DNA of 64,000 nucleotides. It comes from Xenopus tropicalis (lineage: Eukaryota > Chordata > Amphibia > Anura > Pipidae). Every line of letters begins with the position of its first letter. The first letter of the stretch is position 1. A program made the position numbers and the translations under genes. Shown here piece by piece: positions 10,810-21,900 of the stretch. The stretch covers positions 29,860,201 through 29,924,200 of the forward strand of contig NC_030678.2 in NCBI RefSeq assembly GCF_000004195.4, written 5' to 3'. The notes beneath the pieces were generated by a model. It did not search any database. It was not told the origin of the DNA and worked only from the letters and a program-made list of their open reading frames with translations.

Positions 10810-11995
10810 TAGAAGCCTCAGGGTTCTGTAGGGTCCCTCAGGGTTCTGTACTGGGTCCACTTTTGTTTAATTTGTTCATAAATGACTTAGGGGAGGGTAT
10901 TATGAGTAATGTTTCAGTGTTTGCAGATGACACAAAACTCTGCAGACCAGTCAATTCTATCCAGGATGTGACATCCCTGCAGCAGGATCTTGACCAACTG
11001 GCAATCTGGGCAGCTAAGTGGCAGATGAGATTTAATGTGGATAAATGTAAGGTCATGCACCTGGGATGTAAAAATATGCAAGCCCCGTATACCCTTAATG
11101 GGACTGCACTAGGTAAATCCATAATGGAGAAGGACCTTGGAGTCCTTGTAGATAATAAACTTGGCTGTAGCAAGCAATGCCAGGCAGCAGCTGCAAGGGC
11201 AAACAAGGTTTTGAGCTGTATTAAAAGGGGTATAGATTCACGGGAGGAGGGGGTTATTCTTCCCCTTTACAGAGCGCTGGTAAGGCCCCATCTAGAATAT
11301 GCTGTTCAGTTTTGGTCTCCAGTGCTCAAACGGGACATTACTGAGTTAGAGAGGCTCCAGAGAAGGGCAACTAAGCTGGTAAAGGGTATGGAAAGTCTCA
11401 GTTATAAAGAAAGACTGGCCAAGTTGGGTCTGTTTACACTGGAGAAGAGGAGCTTAAGAGGTGACATGATAACTATGTATAAATATATAAAGGGATCATA
11501 TAATAACCTTTCTAATGTTTTATTTACCAGTAGGTCCTTCCAACGGACACGAGGGCACCCACTCCGTTTAGAAGAAGGGAGGTTCCATTTAAACATTCGG
11601 AAAGGATTTTTTACAGTGAGAGCTGTGAAGTTGTGGAATTCCCTCCCCGAATCAGTCGTGCTGGCTGATACATTATATAGCTTTAAGAAGGGGCTGGATG
11701 GATTCTTAGCAAGTGAGGGAATACAGGGTTATGGGAGATAGCTCTCAGTACAAGTGAGGGAATACAGGGTTATGGGAGATAGCTCTTAGTACAAGTTGAT
11801 CCAGGGACTGGTCCGATTGCCATCTTGGAGTCAGGAAGGAATTTTTTCCCCTCTGTGGCAAATTAGAGAGGCTTCAGATGGGGTTTTTTGCCTTCCTCTG
11901 GATCAACTAGTAGTTAGGCAGGTTAGGTATAGGCATTATGGTTGAACTTGATGGACGTATGTCTTTTTTCAACCCAACTTACTATGTTACTATAT
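10810..11995 (+). mobile_element. 5'-truncated CR1/Rex1-like non-LTR retrotransposon
   Basis: Starts abruptly within the reverse transcriptase domain and runs to a typical 3' tail (TTGAACTTGATGGACGTATG, then TCTTTTTTCAACCCAACTTA and CTATGTTACTAT). It is nested in the piggyBac-like element, which it must postdate. A 41-bp direct duplication lies at 11711-11792 across the stop codon. Confidence 0.88.
10833..11741 (+). pseudogene. reverse transcriptase, C-terminal part (CR1/Rex1-like)
   Basis: Open from VPQGSVLGPLLFNLFINDLG through the catalytic VFADDTK motif (F-A-D-D) at about 10918-10938 and on to the C-terminal RTRGHPLRLEEGRFHLNIRK, WNSLPESVV block and the stop. It lacks endonuclease and N-terminal RT motifs and so is dead as an element, but this part keeps an intact frame. 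That suggests a fairly young insertion. Confidence 0.9.
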
Positions 11996-12104
11996 CTTGT
12001 TACAGAATTGGAATTACACAAAAATTCTACCATATTTTGAAAGCTTAGGTTGTTCTGAAAAAAAGTTACGCTTTGACCAAAACAGCTGGCAGTAAAAGGG
12101 TTAA

Positions 12105-12779
12105 TAGTGAGCACCGGGCGTTGAATTTTTTTGGAGAGCCTGGGTGTGGGGGAACGATCTTTTTTGTGTACAAGAATGCAGGTTGGCCAGGCAATCTCAA
12201 TACTAATGCCATTTAAAGCTTACACAAAAGTTAGCAGTCACAGCAGCCAGACACATGGGAGCCACAGCCCAGATGCTGCCCGCAGGCCGCCAGTTGGACA
12301 GCACTGTTGTACTAAGAATATATGATGCTGGTTTTACTTTGTGCCAAAAATTTATATTTATAACCCATTGCCCACAACCAGCTCTCTTGTCACTCACTGG
12401 ATCTCATTTAGACACCATATATGTCATGAGATTTGGGAACTATAGCTCTAACATTATAACCATAAAAAGGGCGGTGTATTATACACAGATAATAATACAC
12501 AGACCTATGTATATATGCTCCTGCCTTCCATTTTGTTGCAACTCACTAATGTGCTTTTAGACGACCATACACTTTGCCGTTCCCCTACCATAAGGCACTC
12601 TATGTACCCCTCAGCTGTACAAGCTGCTAAAGTTGTCTGTGCCCCCCGGCGTGCTGCATACAGGTTACGGCTCAACACCTCCCCAGCAAACCCTCACTTG
12701 TACAATACACAAGCAGTTAGTCAGCAAGTCATTTAATTGAAGAGGTTTATTTATAAGAACTCTCCTAAAGGATAAGACA
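12105..12779. other. intergenic between element and zrsr2 promoter
   Basis: No gene or strong repeat seen. The first ~25 bp after the TTAA (GAGCACCGGGCG) probably belong to the host repeat into which the piggyBac-like element inserted. Confidence 0.45.
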
Positions 12780-12861
12780 GACGAGCGCCAACAAAACCAA
12801 CTTCTAGGCCCCGCCCCCTAATGACGCACTACCGGAGGGACACCGGAAGTTGGTCGCGCTG

Positions 12862-12879
12862 ATGCGAGGCGCTCGCTAA
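12862..12879 (+). other. zrsr2 upstream ORF 1 (5 codons)
   Basis: ATG, four sense codons (Arg-Gly-Ala-Arg) and TAA. It counts only if transcription starts upstream of it, 12-20 nt after the ETS site, which is uncertain. Confidence 0.35.
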
Positions 12880-12890
12880 TAGAATTGGGA

Positions 12891-12905
12891 ATGGCAGTAG
12901 TGTGA
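12891..12905 (+). other. zrsr2 upstream ORF 2 (4 codons)
   Basis: Encodes Met-Ala-Val-Val then TGA. That TGA is also the in-frame stop upstream of the main start. Confidence 0.45.
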
Positions 12906-12918
12906 GAGACAGGGCTGT

Positions 12919-12963
12919 ATGGGGGTGCTGGGAGGCTGCCCATTCACTCGAGGGACAACATGA
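12919..12963 (+). other. zrsr2 upstream ORF 3 overlapping the start codon
   Basis: Fourteen codons ([14 protein letters not shown]) end in TGA at 12961-12963, which overlaps the zrsr2 ATG at 12960-12962 as ATGA. Ribosomes ending this ORF would lie on the main start, an arrangement that can allow termination-reinitiation. The overlap is read directly. Its use is inferred. Confidence 0.55.
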
Positions 12964-12991
12964 CATCGCGTAACCCGCATGTAGTGAGCGG
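12960..12991 (+). CDS. zrsr2: zrsr2 coding exon 1
   Basis: Holds the start codon and ten complete codons, then two bases of a glycine codon. Donor is GTAAGC. No upstream in-frame ATG exists before the in-frame TGA at 12903, which fixes the N-terminus if transcription starts upstream of this exon. Confidence 0.88.
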
Positions 12992-15900
12992 GTAAGCAGC
13001 GAGTAGTTGCACTATTATCGCTTGGAATATGTTAGTGTTGTATGTTACAGAATTCTCTCACGTACTACTGCATGCTGTCTGTGTATTGGGGGATGCTGGG
13101 AACTGTAGTCAGTAACAGATAAGCGACTTGCCGTGCTAGAATAATGGGGTTATTTAAATAAACTGGGCAGGTTTGAGCTTTGCAGTAACCCATGCCAACC
13201 GGTGAGATGCCTCCATAGTGTATTACCTGCAGCTTGCTGGCAGCTATGGTTGCTATGGGTTACTGCCCTGTTGCAAATGTGCCCAGTATTTATAAAGTTT
13301 AGTTGCCCTCGTCTCATGCTTCCTACATTAAGGCTGATGCCACATGTGGCGTTTTTCCACTGCGTTTTTTCTCGGCCTAAAAACGCCGCACAAGCCACAC
13401 AGCCCCTGACTATGGCGTTTTTAGCCTAGTACTGGTGATGTCAGCAAATCCCGTTTCCATGGTGCTAATAGTGTGAAATAGCAAAAAACGCTGCGTATTT
13501 CCGCTAGGTCTGGCAGCTGCCTTTGTGTATACATAGGAATAGCTTGATTTGCAAATACTGGCGTATTAAAGCCAACGCATGAAAAATCCGTGCTAAGGCG
13601 TTATCTAGCGTATTTCCGCATTGTGTGGTTCACTTTGAGTCTTTTCAAGCTGTTTCTATGGATGATGATATCGGGCGTTTTTCAGCCGCCGAGAGAATTA
13701 GAAAATACACAGCGGAAAAACGCCACGTGTGGCACCAGCCTAAAGGAGAAGGAAAGGTACAATCACTGGGGCCAGAATGTGCGGCACAGGGGCTATGCTA
13801 CAGATGGCGGAGATTGTGCTATAGTGCAATGAGCCTTTGCTCACTGTAGTATTTTAACCGCTGCTGTTATCTCTGGGACGGCAGAAGCAGTCAAAATAGC
13901 CTGGGTGTTATAGCCCTAAGGGCACAGTCACACGTGGCATATGGTCCGCCAGAAAACAAGTGGATCTGCTCCTATATGCAGCTACATCAAGTGGAGGTAG
14001 AAGTAAACTGTAAACCTCTTGGCACTGCTCCCTAAGGATTTTAAAACAAGAACATTAGTAGTCTTTACTTGTAGCTGGTTAGTAGTTTATATTGTTTTCT
14101 TTGTCCGTTACATACTAAATACCAGCCAGCTACAAACAGCAGCTACAAACTTGTTTCTGTTACATAAGCCCAAAATATCTGCATGCAGGACCCATGTATT
14201 ATAGAGAAAGATTAAAGGGGAACTCTGGCTCCCGGACCACACAACGCAGAAACCCATAATACACCTATAACTGTAATCTGTTCCTTCAAAAAGTATAAAT
14301 AAATATCATTTTTATTTGCTGAAATCCAGCTGCAAAACAGTTCTTCTTTCTGCATCATTTTTAATTGATGTATATTGCAAAGGTGCTTGAAATTATGCTT
14401 ACTTGTAAAAAAGCTTAGGTCGTGCTTTGGTGAAGTTGCCTTTAAGGTCTAAAATGTGAGGCTGAAGATTATTTGTAGAAGCTCATGAAGGGGAAATCGT
14501 TTTGACCTGTGGAAAGTATCATGCAGGCTTGTTTTTAGGGTAACCAGTAAGCGAGAGAAAGCACGGTCATATGTGTCGCAGTTATTTAATGTTTTGATTA
14601 CATAATAATAATGAATTTAGCATTCAACTTAATCACCTGTTTGCTAATATGCCTCATATTTTAGCCATAAACGACTCAGAGCGCTCCTCAAGAAAGAAAG
14701 GCGTCGAAAAAAGAGACAGGCCCTTGCAAAATTAAGAGAAGGTACGTTGTGTACAAAAACAGGGAGAATCAAACTGTGTAAATGGGAAGAAAGTAAATAG
14801 CACATTTTACATGCCATTTGCAAGCGTGGTTATTTAAATATTTGCCTTCATTGAGTCCATTTCTGTGGTGTGCTTTATTAATATTAAAGTGGGCTTAAAA
14901 TTTGTTATACGTAAATAATATGTTTGAGAAATGTAATTCTGTTGTATGCAGTATTAAAAGCAGATACTAATTAGGCTTTTCTTTCCCCCCCCCCACCTCA
15001 ATACATTTCCCTGTTACTAGTTATCTACATGGCAGCTTGGTAAACCTTTTTAAGAAGCAGCAGAGGCGTTGCCAGACATGCTGATGTGCCGGAGGAGATA
15101 TACAGGGCCTGTTTATTAGCTGACGGGCATGATTACATATATGCAAGTAGATATCAACAAATGAAACTGACACACGCTCCTATGCAAATTAATAGGAACA
15201 TGTCAGTATTATATAATACAGTGTAGAAAAGTGTGCCAAGCCTCCACCAAACCATCAGTACTTACCACTGCCGACATTCTTACATCGCTTTAGTTCCTTG
15301 GCATAAATACTGCACAATTTTTCAAAGGACTGGAGTACAGTTTTGCTTTGGTCTAATAAATTGAAACTCATTTTTGAAAACTGTTGAAATCTGGTTGAAC
15401 CAAAACATACAGGCAAATGTTAAACAGCTTGGTTACAAATGGGCCCAACTGACCTGCGCTGTCACTGCCTACAGACAGGGGGTAGTATCCAGCAGAGAGA
15501 AAATGTTGTGTGTGACATTAGTCTTAATATTTTATTTGCAAAATACTCAGGGAAAATAAATAATGAAGGTGCAGTCCCTTATGTTAAGTTAAGACTCAAC
15601 CCATAATAGTACTGTAAATTCTGTTTTTAACTTTCAGATGATAATAATGAGGATGAACCATGTTCTGAAGAAGAAGAGGATGAAGCTCAGCTTGAGATTG
15701 AAAGGTCCACACTAACCCTTTAAACGCTTTTTCAGAATGTATCAGAACACTGTTATATGTAGAAGCCAGATACTTTCCATTTGACTCAATGTTATCTGTT
15801 CCAAAGCAGTGATCTCTAAATGATACTTGCTTATACACGAGTATAAAATCCAAAACTTAGTGTGGGTTAAAAGCATATAAGTTTGTTCCGCAATTTCCAT

Positions 15901-18900
15901 TAATAATGTCCTTTAGTGTGGCTCAGTTACAGTTGTACTTTATTTGGGGCAATGTAAACAATATTTATAAACACACACAAATTGTTATTATTTAAAGAAT
16001 TTGCACCTTTGTTCTTTTATTAATTAAGAAATACAGAATAGAAAAAATATTTTTTTCCCTATTCCAGTGCTGTGTTTCCCATTCTTTAATGTAGTTCTCA
16101 CTGTGCATGCAGGCAAAGGTTACATGAAGAATGGCTACTTCGAGAGACGAAAGCACAGGAAGAGTTTAATCTGAAAAAAGAAAAAGAGGAGGCAGAACAG
16201 AGACGGGATGAAGAGGAGGTAAGCATTGTGTCTAGGTAACTCAGAATATGGGAAATTATTGTTTATGATCTCTGGTAGGTAAGTGCTGAATAACTGGCCT
16301 TACAGTTATTTGTACTAGCAACAAAATTGTATTGTAGTTTAAAGGGGATGTCCACCTCTTGTAATTCATCTTAAAAGGGTCATCTTGAAATTAACTTAGT
16401 ATGATGTAGACATTGATACTGTTTTTTTGTAGTATTTCAGTTGTTTAGCTTTTAGGTTAGCAGCTCTCCAGTTTGGAACTTCAGCAGCTATGTGGTTGCT
16501 AGGGTTTTATTTACCTGGCAGTGGTGTGAATCAAAGACTGGAATATGAATAAAAGAGGGACTAAATAAAAAATTAAGGAATAATGAAAATAAAATTGTAG
16601 CCTCAAAGAGAAAACGTTTTTTGGCTAGCGGGGTCAATGACCCCCATGTGAAAGCTGGAAAGATGTAGACAGAGAAGGCAAACAATTCAAAAACTATAGA
16701 AAATAAATAATGAAGACAGATTGCAAAGTTGCTAGGAATAGGACATTCTATATAACATAGGTTATAGGTTATCTCAGAACCACCCCTTTAATTATTCAAA
16801 ATGTTTCGTTTTAAGGCTATAGACCAGGATCAGTGCTGCGCATGTCTTCCCTCTCCTGCTTTTTTTGTATTTCATTGATCTGACTGGATGGATCTAGCCA
16901 GCCAGTGGAATCAGAAATATGCAGATGAAGCAGGAGATGGAAGGCATGAGTAGAACCAGTTGAGTGTTAACTTTTTTGTTTGGCTGCTTGCCAAGTCCTG
17001 GTCTGGGAAATTTTCTACAGAAAGAGCAGAGAGCAGATCGGTAAGAGTTTTAGCAGCACTGATCCTGGTCTGTAGATTCAAAACTAAACATTTTAAATAA
17101 TGAAGATGGTTTACAAAAAAAATGTTTTGACAGTGGCTGTTCAAATTCGGACTATTGTCTGAAGGTGAACCTCCCCTTTAACTGCATAGATCCTTCTTTG
17201 CACTTTCCACCGTCTTCTGCCATGTAGGTTCTTGGTTACTGTCACCACCATGTATGCTGCCTTTGCAATCTGTTCCCAAGGCGCATCTTAGTGCCCCATA
17301 GTTTGGTTGCAGTTAAGGTCCCCATACACGGGCGATTGTAGCTGCCGATATCGGTCCCTTGGATCGATTCGTCAGCTTATCAGCCCGTGTAGGGGCAGGA
17401 ACGACAGGCATGCCTGAGCGATATCTGGCCTGAAATTGGCCAGATATAAATCGGCAGGTTTAAAGATTTAGTCGGATCGGGGACCGCATTGGCTCGTTGA
17501 TGCCCACCTGTAGGTGGGGATATCGGGAGAAGATCCGCTCGTTTGGTGACCTCGCCAAGAAAGCGGATCTAAACATGTATGGCCACCTTTATAGAGAGAG
17601 AGTACATAGGCAATATGTTTTATGATGGAAGTTCTGTTAAATTCTGGCCATTAAGGCTGTACTGCAGTGTAAAGCATTGGGAGAAGCAGAGCTGCTTGCG
17701 TGAAAAAATATGGGAGCAGGTAGAGCAGAACTGCTTGTGTGAGAGAGGACTGTGATAGCTGAAGAAGAGTTGAGAAATGGGGATGAGCAGATCTTGAGCC
17801 ATTAGGAGCTTGGACCTGCAGGAGGGGCCAGGATATGCTGAAATATTTTAAGTGGTGAGGCAGCAAATTCTGCACTTGAAAGAACTAAGCATTTTCTGCC
17901 AAGAAACATACAGCGTATTGTTATTTCAGGTATTTGTGTGTAGTTTCTAGGCAACAACATTCTGGGCATCTCTCCTCTCTCTGACTGGGCTGCATGGGGT
18001 TCATCTATTATGAACCTGAGTATTCCTAATTGGCTGCTGGGCCATGTAGAAAAGTAACATTTCTGCATGTCTATATATTTTTTCCCTAACCCTTTAGTCA
18101 GAAGTTCCTTTGATTTAATACAAATGAGATCATTTAAAAAAAATCAGAATAGAGAAATGGCACATGATGCATTTTGTTAATGTTTTAAAAAAAAAAAAAA
18201 TTGCCAAAATAATTTTATCTATACAGATGCACAGGGTCACTGTACTGCTGCCTTACATATTAGCTTGGGAAATTGTAGGTTTTATACCTCCTACTCTGTT
18301 CTCCTACTGCTCACATTTTAGTTGCATCAGGTGTGGCCTGCCTCCTGCATACAGTATTTCTTATACAGGAGTGCTCATATTTCTGACCTTGTAGTATATT
18401 GCATGTTTGTTTTTTCCAGAGACGATTAATAGCTGAGTGGCGTGAAAATGAAGAATTAAAAGAGAAGCAAGAAAATGAGGAACAGAGGAAGAAGCGAGAA
18501 AGAGAGGTGACTCCTGATCTAGGAGGGTAGAATCTCTGATATCCTGTTTAAGTGCCTTTTCTCTGGAGGGCATTTGTGGCCATATGATTTTGCAAAGCTG
18601 CAGGATCATTGTGGGGAACCTTACTTGAAAGGCACATGTTATTTTAAGAAAAAGAGGGTACTATTGTAACATACTGTAGAATATGTTTTTAAGCCCTGGA
18701 ACTGGATTCTCTCTGTAATTCAGATGCATGTTCATTTGGTTATTATTAATCCCTCCTTTAGGGTACAAAATGGAAGAAAAATTCAGTATCTTTTTTTTTC
18801 AATTTATAATTTTAGGTATAAATAGACTTAATTATTTCTTTAACATCTGTATTAACAGTTCTCTTGTTAGAAAGCTATATTTTCCTATATTAATTATTAA

Positions 18901-21900
18901 GACTCCAACCCCAGTCACTAGTAAAGGGGCATCCTTTGTGTATTCCCTGCACTTTACAGTGATAAAAGTGTGACATTTTTCTGCTCATGCTTCATTAGAT
19001 AAAATCAGAACTGTTAAATGCAGTGTCCCTGGGAAGCCTTGGCAAGGGCTAAACCCTATGGTATTTTATGAAGCTGTGTTTCTAACTTTTCATACAACAA
19101 ATTTCAGTTGTACCTTTGCACAGAAAAAGCAAAGAAAACTGTTTTTAACAATATGGTGAAAGATAATTTTATAAAAATACTCAAACTGTTCATATGAACT
19201 GACAAATGCAACCAGGTTGTAGCTCAATCTGTCTTGTATTTTTCAGAACATTCAGGAAAGTTTTTAACTAATTGACACATTTATCAAAGCTGTTGTCATA
19301 TTCAGGAAAAAAACAATTAATATGATTAATTCCTGCATAACAAAAATGGCTAAATGTAACATCCCCTACCCCCAATAAGGTTTTACTGCTTTGTAACAAT
19401 CGCTGGGGAATGGTGAATTTGCTACAAAATTTGTTTTTTGGAGAATTTAACCATTTTATAAATCTGTGAAAATGGGAAAAACCTAATCACTGAGTGTGCC
19501 ATTTTGCTATACGCTCCCCAGTGAATAAAATCCAATATAAATTACCCCTCACTGATTCCATTTGAAGAACACTGAGGTTAATAATGACTTTCCTTCTCCT
19601 TTAAAAACAGCTTGCAGAGCAGTTACTGGTGTTTTATCTCTGCTTGTGTTTCACTGGCTTGAGAAATGTCTCTTGTGATGTTGCCCCTAAAACATTGTCG
19701 GCCAATGTTTGGCTGTAGATAAAGATGCTAATAAATAGCAGTGCAGCTGTTGGGACAGTGCAGAAGATTTTCTGGTCCCCAAATGTTAGGGGGTGTGGCT
19801 AAAGCAGGGGGTGGAGGGGTCCACAATCTGAACATCATAACAACTTGGGGTAAATGCTTTCAAAAGAATCTATATACCTGTGGTCTGTAGCAAAGTAGAC
19901 AAATAGCCAATAAAAGCTGCTTATTATAAGATATTGTACTGGTATGTTTGTATATGAGCCTTAGGCTCTTAAAGGGGCACATACACCTATATTGTTGAAC
20001 AGGATCAGAATAAACAGGACTTGTGCAGTGTGAATTTGCATCCTTTCAACACAAGGCAATATATTGTCCTTTTCACTGCCAGCCCTTTAGCAATGTGCAA
20101 TTCCCCTTGTTTGGAATTGAATGCAGACGTGTACTTAACACTTGAATGGCAGATTTCTGTTTTTATATTTTTTATTTAAAGGCGTATTGCATGAAAATCT
20201 GAATATTATACAAGGGGTTTGGTGGGGAAAATGTACAATATTTATTGTATTCCTTAACAATGTTTTCAGTTACAAGGCTGCTGCTCAGCACTGCCCCTCT
20301 GTACCATCAAGATGTATCTTTTTGTCAGTAACAGTAGAATAAATGTACATTAGGCTAGTGCTGGATTCTTGTCACCACTATACAGGACTATGGCACACGT
20401 TACCTTAAGGTGGCCACACACGTGCCGATCTGACTGCCACTAAACTTTAGGGCTGAAACAGGCAGATAAGGAGGTAGAAACAATAGGATTTCTACCTCCT
20501 TCTGCCGATTCAGCGCTGAAGGCAGCTTTTGGTCAGGCGCCTTCTATGGCGCCCGATCAAAATCTTTTAACTGGCCCGTATCAGCGAGTCGACCGATATC
20601 AGCAGCTTCCTGCGATATCGGTCGACTCGCCAACTTGCCATACACGCACCGAATATCGTACGAAACGAGGTTTCGTACAATATTATCGGTGCATGTATGG
20701 CCAAATTTAGATGTGAAACAGTGAATTTCAGGATTACTCTGGAACACTGAAATCGGAGGTGACAGGCTGGGTAGATCAGCACAGCACAATGTACCTAGCT
20801 TGCTTTAATTTGGCAGTGTTGTAGCCATTATTGAGGCCTAGTGTGTTTGCTGAGGAGCAGGGACTTTACATCTGACACTCACAACAATGCATTAGATGTT
20901 CTTAACCCTCACAAACAGATACTGTGCACCATGGAGGTTCTTACTATAGCCCTGTGTTTACACCATTTCTAGGAAGCTGTGCAGAGGTTGTTGGACGAAG
21001 CAGAAAACCAGGTAAGAATTGTTGCTGCCTATCTCTTTAGTACCACAAAAGCATGATGACTTGTGATACTAAAGACATTCAAAACACAAACAAAACCAGT
21101 GAACACTTGGAATGTGTGGAAATCCACTTAACTGCAAAGATAACACATAGATAAGTAATTAAATATTTAAATAGCTAATTACTAGGTGCATGCAGCAGAT
21201 GGCATTTATTTATGGGCACGTGGTATGCAGTTTTTAACTACTAATTTGTAATTATCTGTATAGCTAGGTGGGAACATGCTAGATATGTAATGTATATGTT
21301 ATACACTGCGGTTCTACATAGAATGGACCACATCAGCCACCAATATGTACATGTAAAACTTCCAACTGCATTTAATTTTGACTTTGTTTAGCTCTTGTAC
21401 TTTTACAGCCAACCACTTCTAAACTTTTGTTTTGTTTTATTTTTTAACAGCTTGAAAATGGAGATACCTGGCATAACCCAGAGGCCCCAGAAGGATACGG
21501 CACAGAAAAGGACCGAGCCAACTGCCCTTTCTATCTCAAAACTGGCGCTTGCAGATTTGGGGAAAGGTAATGGTAACTGAGCAAGCCATGTAGGCAGATA
21601 GGCGTAGTATTGCCAACAAGCTGCACTCATTTCCAATTTAAAATGATGGATTTCTGTAACATTTTAAGTTTAGTATTAGCACATTAAATAAACAAAGGAA
21701 CTCTGTGTTTCAGAACCAATTCCTTTAATATTTGTGCTTTTTATTACAAGCCCCGTGTGTGCCAGTATATTCCTAATTACCATTCTTATTATAGTTTTAA
21801 TATTTCTAAAATAGTGTGTGTACTAGAATATTAGCATTCTATGCTGTGTATCTCATTCTTGCTCTGTGCTGTGCCTGCCACACAGGTGTTCCCGTAAGCA

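Larger units (their letters stand above)
8275..12104. mobile_element. non-autonomous piggyBac-like element (TxpB/Uribo type)
   Basis: Flanked by TTAA at 8275-8278 and 12101-12104. Terminal inverted repeats are CTCTTTTACTGCCA (8279-8292) and, at the right, CCCTTTTACTGCCA in reverse complement (12087-12100), matching 13 of 14 bases. This agrees with the CCYTTT..CTGCCA ends known for Xenopus TxpB/Uribo elements, and the nearby GGCATACGTCGTGG also recalls them. No piggyBac transposase is present. The interior holds two strong hairpins, five ~390-bp tandem units and a nested retrotransposon fragment. Ends and TTAA are seen directly; the family name is inferred. Confidence 0.85.
12780..12959 (+). 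promoter_or_regulatory. zrsr2: zrsr2 promoter and 5' UTR, GC-rich with ETS site
   Basis: A short CpG-rich island in otherwise AT-rich DNA. It includes ACCGGAAGT at 12842-12850, a consensus ETS/GABP-type site common near start sites of TATA-less housekeeping genes, and TGACGCA at 12822-12828. There is no TATA box at a sensible distance. The exact transcription start cannot be read from sequence. Confidence 0.65.

Noticed and set aside
1..12800. Last exons of a CA5B-like gene upstream of zrsr2
   Set aside because: Expected from human gene order, but no carbonic anhydrase motif was seen in this stretch.
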